A stretch of DNA of 64,000 nt from positions 44,057,570-44,121,569 of the forward strand of contig CM046294.1 in assembly GCA_025267735.1 (NCBI GenBank). Direction: 5' to 3'. The notes beneath the pieces are model-generated. The model was not told the origin of the DNA, made no database searches, and was given only the letters and a program-made list of their open reading frames with translations. The DNA comes from Mactra quadrangularis (lineage: Eukaryota > Mollusca > Bivalvia > Venerida > Mactridae). Numbering within the stretch: the stretch's first letter is position 1; every line of letters begins with the position of its first letter. This document shows positions 47,825 through 64,000 of this stretch, piece by piece. A program made the translations under genes and the position numbers.

Positions 47825-48011
47825 GACTCATCATTTGATTGCCAATACCACGTTGGTATAAATTACAATTAAAACCTATCTCGTTGTTCACTTTTGCAAG
47901 AATCATTATCCGTCAAGCCCAGAACTTTGAGACGATGAGGAATGCTCAAGACTGATTAATCTAAGTTGTTAGAATTTGTTTCACAATCAAGCTAGAATAA
48001 ATTAGTATATA
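47825..48011 (+). repeat. SINE body, relative of 30684
   Basis: TTGCAAGAATCATTATCC, TAAGTTGTTAGAATTTG and AGAATAAATTAGTATAT run parallel to the SINE at 30684-30909. The head is degenerate. Confidence 0.5.
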
Positions 48012-48835
48012 TACTAATCTAATACAACCGTCAGTGGTCATTATTATTGTACATTGTATATTAACTAAACTGAAACATGCGCCTGTGGTCAGGAATCATC
48101 AACTATCATTGTTCTTACACGTGAACGTTCATGTTGTCCATACTGGTCATCATTTTATTTCGCGGTGCGCTTTCACTTAGACCGGACAAAATGGAAGTAC
48201 AGCTTTTACCATTTTTGTGATTTTTAAACATCAACAATGACAACAACAAAAAGGATTTAATATATCGTCACGTAATTAGAAATTTATGATATTTGACGTG
48301 AGAACTTAAGTTAAATACTACATATAATTACATTTATATTTGGAAATTTTTGAAAAAAAAAAACATTTTTGCATATTCATTTTTCTAAATTTTGAAATAT
48401 AAAATGCAATTTATATTACGATGTTATACACTGTATACGAATACTAGTAGATAAAAATGTAGAATTTTTTATTTCATTCGGCTAACAGTGTGTTTCTAAT
48501 AAGTTAATAACAGAGTTGTCTGGAATCTGCTGTTGAGAACTGTGTGCAACCACAAAGTCGTTACCATAAGATTTGAATTATCTCAAAGGTTACGCACCAA
48601 GCACTAAGCCATAGGCACTTGACTTGTGGTTTTAATGGTACTAAAATAGTGCTTAAATCATGTCATTAAGTGCCTTTGCATTTACCCATGTCATGTAAGT
48701 AAAGTTCGAACTGTTTTCAAGAAAGCAAATAAAAAAGGTTACATAATTTTAAACAGCTTTTATCATAGTTTTAAAGGACTCCGGTTTAAAAACATTTTTA
48801 ATTCTATCTCTTCAAGTCTTTATTTCACATAAATT

Positions 48836-56594
<7,759 letters not shown>

Positions 56595-58529
56595 ATCAAC
56601 AAAGTGTAAAAAAACTTTGACTTCGTAAATGGACGACAACCTATCACCTCACAACATGCTGACATGGAATTGAGGGAAGTCTGCGTATGAAAAACTATAT
56701 GAGGCCACAACAAGTTGATGATATGTTCTACGGATTTTTCTAGAAAAAAATGGGGCGAGCGAGCGAAGAAAAAAAAATCTTAATTCAGTTGCTTTATATA
56801 GCGGTTATACTAAATGTTTATGAGCGAGCGAGGAAATAATTTTTTTTTTTTGTAAAAACCGTCAAAATTAAGGTGCGAGCGAATCCGTAGAACATATGAT
56901 CAATTTGTTGTGGCCTGAAAAAATATTCCTTAAATTGCTCTGTTGTTCATACGCATCGTGCAATATGAGAATAGAATAGAACATTTATTAAAATTAATTT
57001 GTGTCGTGGTAGATAATAATAGTTTAAAGGCGTAGTGTGTGGAATCGTTACTTCATCATCAACTTTTAAATAATTTTACCTTAATATAGGAATCAACACT
57101 ATCTAAATGTCGTTTGACTGCCCCTGATAACCTATATTTAGGTTAGGACAATTTGTTAATGCTATATAATATGGTTTATCTATATGCTGATGATTAAACT
57201 AGTCTAAAAATTAATGTCGAATCAATACAAGGCCCTCCAAAAGTTCTTAAACAAAATTTTGTTTTCCGATTAAATTGATTCATTTTCACCTATGACTTGG
57301 TGCCATCAGAGTGCGTTCCAAAATCAGCATAAATTAGCTTATCAACGTACGATTCGTATGATTCAAACAACGTACCATGAATAAACGTTAACTATATCAA
57401 AGTTATTTAGTGGAATACATGATTTTTTCCTTATTTGGTTTTTGTTCAAGAACTTTTGGAGGGCAGTGTATTTACATTGGATAAATTTCTAGTCAGTGTT
57501 TCTAGTCAGCTATGTTGACTTATTCTTTACAATACTTGATAGGTCGCTAAGGTAAACAGTTGCTACCTAATCAGAGAAATTTTATTTCAAAGAACAAATA
57601 AACATGCTAACTGTATATATTGTATTGGCAAAAAACTATTATGTTTGTGCTAAATAAAATATTGAACTTGAACTTGCTATGTTCAATATTTGTATTTAAT
57701 CATTGAATGTTACTTCATGTATGCATTTTAAAGAAACATTCTACATGATCGTATGCTTACACAGTAAAGTTTCGCTATTAAGAACACATTAGTTTATGTA
57801 AAATTATGCGCTTTTTGGCAATTTTAATTATAATTGCTTTATTTAAAATCATATTTTCCTAAATTAAGAGCATAGCGGTAAATTAAGACCATTGGTTTTG
57901 ATGGTAGTTACATTGGAACTGTATTGAAAAATATCAAGTATACATATTGAAAATAAAAAGTGTTAAACATTGTATTTTGTTGTTGTTTTTTTGTTGTCAC
58001 ATGTCTTGTGCATGATTTCCTGCAAATAAATCACCACCCCAGCCTTTCTAAAGACAAATTAGGTGGAGAGCTCACCTGACCAGCGTTCTTGAAATGTACC
58101 AGTGCAAGATTTCCATGTCTGGTTGCATGGACAGTCATTTTTCTCACTTGGTCAGAAACTGTTCTCAACACAAGTGACAGGTATTCTTATAATGAGAGTT
58201 AACAGCGAGTTGACACCAGTGACCATACTCAGTTGACCTCATCAGTGTTGCAATAATATTTACATGTTCATGTATATTGATTCAAACGCTCCTTGTCCGG
58301 ATTGACACATATCCGAATATAAATACATTCTGACGAACACAATTATGGTGTAAAATTAAATCAAACCAAGTTAAAAACTTAATGTTTAAATGTTTAACCA
58401 ATACACAGTGAATTAAGTCATGTGCTTGTCAAATAAATGAGGAAATCACTTACATTATATCGACAATATGGTGAAATGTTTGTCCCGAGGGCGTTCAATG
58501 TTTTCAAAATGCCTGTGTACTATTAAACC
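56595..58529. other. Intergenic region between the membrane protein and secreted protein genes
   Basis: Holds the 3' UTR of the membrane protein gene, the Tc1-type MITE at 57238 and a repeat-like stretch at about 57761-57940 beginning ACAGTAAAGTTTCGCTATTAAG-like sequence that resembles 45578-45745. AATAAA sequences at about 57598 and 57655 are candidate polyadenylation signals. No coding exon seen. Confidence 0.5.
57238..57468. mobile_element. Tc1/mariner-type MITE (231 bp)
   Basis: CAAGGCCCTCCAAAAGTTCT on the left and the inverse CACTGCCCTCCAAAAGTTCT on the right, with TA on both sides (57236-57237, 57469-57470). No transposase frame. Confidence 0.85.
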
Positions 58530-58656
58530 ATGGCGTGACGTCACAAACAAAGATGGCGGACTGTTTTCATTTGTTTTAGTTTGTTAGCGGAAAATGTGAC
58601 AACAAAGGGCTTAGTTAAATTGTTTTGTTGTTAATTATGTGATTGTGACGTAAAAA
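58530..58656 (+). promoter_or_regulatory. Putative promoter/5' UTR of the secreted Cys-rich gene
   Basis: A perfect CRE palindrome TGACGTCA at 58536-58543 is followed at once by AAGATGGCGG, a YY1-like initiator element, about 100 bases before the ATG at 58657. Both are visible; use as a promoter is inferred. Confidence 0.45.
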
Positions 58657-60724
58657 ATGACAGGAATAAGGGATGTCATCAACTGGTCGCTTGTTTTTGT
58701 TCTAATTATTCATGTGTCATGTGAAAGTTTCGACGGGCGTTCTAAGTTTGACAATAATGGAGAACGAAGTTTTGTTGCCCCTGATTTAGAGATACCTAAT
58801 CTTGACAGTGGATTTATTGAATTAAACGATGAGCCTAAATTGTCGGAATTCAATTATTACGGAACAAATGGTACATAGTCTTTTTATATATAAACATTTA
58901 TTTTAATAATGGATGAATTTTGTATTTAGATTTTTTATACGACTTTCAACACTTAATTTTAATTAGGACAGTTAGCACACTTAGTCAACTTTACCAAGAT
59001 TATTAATTTTAACAGTACAGGCTCATGCGTCTAAAAAAGCACTATATTGAGAAAAATGACATTATTGTCAAATATGCCTACGTGTTGTGTATATTGGACT
59101 CACAAAGAATAAAGATACAGTGTATATAGTGGAAATAAATTATTAGGCAATAAAAGGCAATACAGGGATATTTTGCCTTTTGCATGAACTACTTTGCCTT
59201 GCGTCACAATCAGTTTAGTCGTAGCTACTGACAACCATTAAACATCTGAAAAACAGACTTTGAATGATAATAGCTAGTATTCAAACGAGAAAAATGAATT
59301 ACCAACTGACACTAGACAATAATAAACTCTGTGGGACCAAGAAAAAAGTTTCAAATTAACAGTTTTAGGATGACTTTGTTGTTTATATATTTAGATGTAC
59401 TTGTGAAATGGGGACAGAGAAAATTTTACGTACGGATTTCATATATTTTATGAATTTTATTGTATTTCAGAGCCAGGTCAATCACTAGCTGACATTTTCA
59501 AGCAAGATCTTCTGATTTGGAATTTTCACAGAGGTACAACTTTGCTTAAACGTAATAATAGAAATATATATTATTATGTATTTTGAAAATTTTGTTAATA
59601 TTTTTCTTCGTATATAACTACCTTAATCTTGCTTGTTTTAGGAGATCGAATTTCTTAACCAGATTTCAAGAACAATTTCGCTTGCCAGAACTCTCTTACC
59701 CTTCCACAAACAAACACAAATTGTGGGAGCTATTTGTCACAATTTGCACTTGTCAGAGTTGTGGTTAAGCGACGTTTATTCGCCGAATTTTTTTATCTAG
59801 ATTTCGTCGAATAAACCGTACCTTGTGGTCGCAATTCTTAATGTATATAATCTTTGTCTTAACCTAGTTAACAATGTTTCTATTATTTCATAGATTCCGA
59901 GGTATCAAGTACCATGAGCCTGGCGTGTCAGAAATGTATGATAGCTGGAAACTTCAGATGTGTCCTAGCAATATGTAGAATGAACTTAGATGTCAGAATG
60001 TCAAGGTCGAAACTAGACCAAGTCAAGAAAAAACGTAAGTTCAACTTTTTCACAGTTTAAGTATCAGTGGTCAAAGGTCATTCAACTTGCTAGTGGATCG
60101 AGAAAACCGGTTTTAAACCCAGCGAGGGAAACTTCTAATAAAGGGAAATAACTACTGAGGAAGTTTGGAGCAATAATTTGCTCTTGATTGCTTCCCTTCG
60201 CATAAGTGCAGATGGGTATCTTTGAGAGCGTTTAAGTTCGAATTGACGGAGTATTTGTTCAATGGCTAAACTGTTTCGGCTTTTTCTAAAAGGATTTCAA
60301 TTAAAATTCGTAAGGCGTTTCTTGGCAGAATGAATAAAGCTGTCGTTTCAGTTTAAAGTAAATTCTTTATCATTCTAATACAAAATTTTTACTTCCAGCA
60401 TCAGCGTTTGCAACTGGCACAGCCTTACATGGGGACATTCTCTGCTCACTGTGCAAGCATACAAATGACGTCATGTGTACCATGAAGCTTTGCGTCGATC
60501 CAGAACGAGGCCAGAACGCACGTGACAGCGGCGTCCAATGTATGAACGGGTTTTGTCGATGGGAAAAACAGGGGATGGTTAATGTCGGGTTTAGTAATCA
60601 GTACCATGCGTGGTGGCAACCACAAAGTTTATATTTCTTTTTTGATCACGTGACAAAGGAGCTTGCATCGGCTTACGGAGAATTCGTGAGTTCAACGAGT
60701 CAAGTGATTAACGGATTTGGGTAA
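58657..60724 (+). CDS. Secreted Cys-rich protein of unknown function with repeated CX2CX7CX4C motif
   Basis: Four exons: 58657-58870, 59471-59533, 59894-60034 and 60399-60724 (TAA), 247 residues. Every intron is phase 1. The N-terminus (WSLVFVLIIHVSCES) is a signal peptide, cleaved near residue 22-24. Residues 25-90 are acidic and lack Cys. Cys104, 107, 115 and 120 and again Cys155, 158, 166 and 171 share the identical spacing CX2CX7CX4C; a last pair, Cys187 and Cys192, follows. A basic linker rich in Arg, Lys and Ser separates the two motifs. The C-terminus is aromatic (YHAWWQPQSLYFFFDHV). No transmembrane segment follows the signal. I recognise no family; a secreted ligand, antimicrobial or matrix protein are all open. 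The upstream region has a CRE palindrome and a YY1-like motif. Confidence 0.72.
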
Positions 60725-62539
60725 ACCCCATATGACGTCATATAGTGGAATTCCAAGATGGCGATCATATTGAACAAGAATCCCACGCATATTTGTTTAA
60801 TTTTTCAAATATCTAGTTAAGAGTATCAAATTTAGCTGTTGTTTGAACCAGGAACTATCGTAATACACTGTATACAATCAATATACGTCTGAAAGTGTCG
60901 TATTAGGATCGACAATCTCTAATGAAAAGCTTTTTTTTATGGCTGCTGAAATATATAATAATGATACTTCATCGAGTCTTGTATTTCTTAACTTTTTATC
61001 GTAATAGATATCCTACATTATGTAAACCCAGGTTTTAAAAGCAGCTCGTTCACAGATTTCAAATTAAATGACAACATTTCCTAACCTCTCAAAATCATCA
61101 GTGTTCAGAAATATTTTTGGAAGCAGTAAAATTGACTTCTTATACAAATGACAATTTTGGTGTAAATTGACATACAACTTTAAAAGATTGAGATTTTATG
61201 GTTAAACACCCACCCTCTTTAAAAACGGTATAAATAATTTTAGTGCTGTTTTGTGACTTATATTTTATATTTGTCACAATCTATAAGTCAGTCTTCATTT
61301 AAACACCAGGAATTCAATTTCTCACCACCTTATCACAAGTGTAGACACTGCTGGGTACTTTAACATTATAAGTATTAGATCTGTGAACAGATCGCTTTAG
61401 ATCTTCATGGAATACCATTCGGAACTCTTCGGCCATTCGCTACGAAAAACCTCGGACATACTTATGCGCCATTTTGAAACTACCGCTGTTAAATTAAACA
61501 AATACACAATCGTTAAGTAGATGAGTGACCTTTCGTTCTTAGTCCGTAAATTTGAAATAACACAGTTCAATAATATCGCTGAACAATATGTGGTTCAATA
61601 TATAACATAGAAATATGTTTTGACAAAGATCTGTGTGTATAGGAGAGATTCACAACTACGTCACTGTTATCTGCTATGCGTGCTACGTAGTACACATTTT
61701 TGAGTAAAGTCGGACAAACACTCTGCTGCTACACTATGATTTACATAGTAACTGGACAGAAAATAATGTATTTAAACCCTATTTCTGCTTATCATAAATG
61801 TCTTAGAAATTAGTTTTACCTGTACTTATGGTGTTTAATGATGAAGGCTAAATTTACAGTTTATAATTAAGAACAAATTGTTTGATAAATTATATTTCTT
61901 TTTTTTTTCATTTGATTACCTGATTTAACAATGAGGTAAATTTAGTGAATGGGATTATTTTTTGGAAAATTGTTGAAAGTGTTTCATATGCACAAATTAT
62001 CTAAATCTTGTCAGAAAATAAACAAATGTTATGTTTCAAAGTGTTACACTAAGATTTTACCTAAATACTTTTCGTTCATTTTTACGCAGAACTAGATACT
62101 TTGATGAGAAAAATGATAAAACATTCCAAACATTTACTTATGTTTATGACTTCAACATGTACAAGTAATATTATCAATACATTAATTGATAATATGATAA
62201 TTATCATTTATATAATTAATATCATGAAGTTGAATGCAGTAATTGTATTTTCTAAAAATGAGTATGTTGTATTTTACAGTTTTTATTCAGGAATTTTTCC
62301 TCAAGTTCTTGTCAGATTACATTTTAGTGACATGAAACTTTCCATCATAAGCCTTTATTCTTAATTATTGAATAGATTTTATAATCCCTTAGCTCTCACA
62401 GTGCTTAAAACTTTACCTTCACAGAGATAAATTCTACATTAAATTTTATTTTTTTGAAGGGGTTTGATACTCCAGTATCCAAGTCAGGGTAAAAAGTAAT
62501 TGCATTTTATAGTCTAAGTTTCAACTTACACACGTTCAC

Positions 62540-62815
62540 CGACTTTAAGGCTATTACCCCTGGTCATCAGGCTACTGGTATCTAATTTATCAATCTCCAT
62601 GGAGAGTCTTTTTACTCCGCTTATTAGTGCAGCTGACAAATTGGCGCAACGGAATTACACCACCCTTGCAGGTACCCATTTACACCTGGGTGGAGTGAAG
62701 CAAATTGCAGGTAAATTTCTTGCTCAAGGAAATTAGCAGTGCCCCTGATGGGATTTGAACCCAGGACCTCTCAATCCCTAAGCGCGCGTCCTACCACTGG
62801 ACCACTGCTCCTGGT
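62540..62815 (-). repeat. tRNA-derived SINE with conserved core
   Basis: On the minus strand the head reads GGTCCAGTGGTAGGACG (box A) and GGGTTCAAATCCCATC (box B). The body then contains the inverse of ACCCATTTACACCTGGGTGG and TTTCTTGCTCAAGGAAATTA, a core resembling the widespread invertebrate SINE cores I recall. The far end includes the block shared with 38600. Confidence 0.75.
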
Positions 62816-63635
62816 GCTACTTAATGTATCATATTTGACTCTTATAGTGTGGCTTTTACCAAGGATTGTTCATATTATTTTATTGTACAATATTTTCAAA
62901 AGACCAAAAAAAACCACTTTTCAAAACAGAGTTTTTCCAAATTTACTGACCTGTAAGTACTAAAATCCGATATAGCCATGGATGAATTTTTATTGCAATT
63001 ATTTTATAAACAGCAGGTCGTACAAAGCTTGTACTACCTAGCAGCAGTAACTAGGGGCAGTTTTACCTGTGAATCTATTTTTAGAATATTTGAGAGTTGT
63101 GAATCCCTCCTATACTACAATAACTATTTTGCATAGTTGTTACGTGCTTCGCCTGTGCTTCGCCTCGCGTAGGTAGTAAAACCCCAATCCGCCAGGGTAG
63201 ACCCCCCACAAATTCTTCTGAGATTATTTATTCATGAAAGGTCGAGGTGTTCCGAATGCATGGAATACATATATTTGAAATTGCAACTAGTTTGTATTTC
63301 ATATGAAAGGGAGGTAATTAGTATCACACTTTAATAATTATTTTCATCATATGCACGTATTATTTAATTACATGTTATGTAATAAATTCATTCCATAGGG
63401 GAAATGGTTAACATATTAAAATAAATAAAAATATGATGTTTGAAATATTGTTCATATATTCCAAAATACAGTTTCATTGTGGATGGTTTTATGTGTTTGT
63501 CTCCCTTGGATAATTTATCATTTTTCTCATGAATTTATCAAAATGTGGTTGTTCATTCTAAGCACGAATCTGTGCATTAGGTTAAACCTAGGACTGTCAG
63601 CAGGTTGACCACCTTAGGCACATTATATACATATA

Positions 63636-64000
63636 GTACCCACCAAAAGTTTGGAGACAAATGAAATTTACAACAAGTCATGAATTTTGAAGATCATTTT
63701 TGTAGAATTATTTTAATATACATGTACTTAAGTATGGTTTGTAATTAGTTGAAAACAAATTTAATGAATGCGGCATACATGTATTAGTAAGATTCAGCAT
63801 CTGACATACTAAAGCCCCCAAAACCATGCTAATTATAATTATTTTCAATAACATAGTTTTTATGCTTTTTTGCTGTCTCAGTTATAAGTATAATGATATC
63901 CAAAAAAATAAAGCCAAACTAAAAAGCATTTCAAAATAAACAATTATCAAATTTTGGATAAAAGCTACTCAGTAGGCCTAAAAAGTGAAAATGTTTCCAA
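63636..64000. mobile_element. Tc1-like element, right end cut by the window
   Basis: ACCCACCAAAAGTTTGGAGA-CAAAT at the left resembles Tc1/mariner termini next to TA. The last bases of the window, GAAAATGTTTCCAA, look like the start of the inverted right end, so the element probably closes within 20-30 bases past base 64000. Confidence 0.5.

Larger units (their letters stand above)
39043..48835. other. Gene-poor intergenic region rich in non-autonomous DNA elements
   Basis: No convincing coding exon was found in 9.8 kb. It holds at least six TIR elements, SINE pieces and an ATC/ATT microsatellite, listed separately. Stretches at 40.4-41.2, 42.9-43.7, 45.3-46.6 and 48.0-48.8 kb show nothing I can name beyond low-complexity AT-rich DNA. 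Confidence 0.6.
60725..64000. other. 3' flank of the secreted protein gene, no further gene seen
   Basis: Contains TGACGTCA (60733-60740) and CAAGATGGCG just after the stop codon, AT-rich DNA, a SINE at 62540-62815 and a Tc1-like end at 63636. The frames at 62101-62364 and 62739-62963 lack supporting evidence. Confidence 0.5.

Noticed and set aside
62740..62815. tRNA gene on the minus strand
   Set aside because: A 7-bp stem can be drawn, but the sequence continues into a SINE core seen elsewhere, so it is a SINE head.

Overview
The window is animal nuclear DNA: AT-rich, with small exons separated by long introns under GT-AG rules, tRNA-derived SINEs, many short DNA-transposon derivatives and long microsatellites. 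The protein set (a mucin-like C-type lectin with an N-terminal small Cys domain, and a membrane protein with a C-terminal domain I associate with mollusc and other lophotrochozoan gene models) and the repeat style suggest a mollusc, most likely a bivalve. That is an inference; there is no species-level marker here.

Layout. (1) 1-19764, minus strand: the 5' part of an eIF4G gene, nine coding exons; the middle and C-terminal (MIF4G/MA3) exons lie beyond base 1. (2) About 19.88-20.06 kb: a compact, probably bidirectional promoter. (3) 21079-28595, plus strand: a complete seven-exon SLC66A1/PQLC2 (lysosomal cationic amino-acid transporter) gene. (4) 28.6-33.5 kb: intergenic, with a complete short Helitron, an inverted SINE pair, foldback elements and a 27-bp minisatellite. 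(5) 33491-39042, minus strand: a complete seven-exon secreted lectin (signal peptide, Cys/SH3-like domain, Thr-rich mucin region, C-type lectin domain). (6) 39.04-48.8 kb: no gene seen, but a dense set of non-autonomous DNA transposons, several with intact target-site duplications. (7) 48836-56594, plus strand: a five-exon type II membrane protein of an uncharacterised family, its introns filled with duplicated, inverted and arrayed repeats. (8) 58657-60724, plus strand: a four-exon secreted Cys-rich protein of unknown function carrying an exactly repeated CX2CX7CX4C motif. (9) 60.7-64 kb: no gene seen; a SINE and one end of a Tc1-like element.

How the genes relate. eIF4G (cap-dependent translation) and SLC66A1 (lysosomal amino-acid export, linked to nutrient sensing) sit head to head about 1.4 kb apart between start codons and may share a promoter containing ETS-, DR1- and CLEAR-like motifs. 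The lectin, membrane protein and secreted Cys-rich protein look like lineage-restricted surface or secreted genes; nothing in the sequence shows that they act together. I saw no autonomous transposase or reverse transcriptase, viral gene, CRISPR array, rRNA or convincing tRNA gene. The most notable material is the transposon biology (a 9-bp-TSD family including a 63-bp miniature copy, a complete short Helitron, arrays of GGGGTCGAAACGTC flanking a 2-kb insert) and the two undescribed secreted/surface proteins. All exon structures are hand-built from splice consensus, reading-frame continuity and homology recalled from memory; none is transcript-verified.
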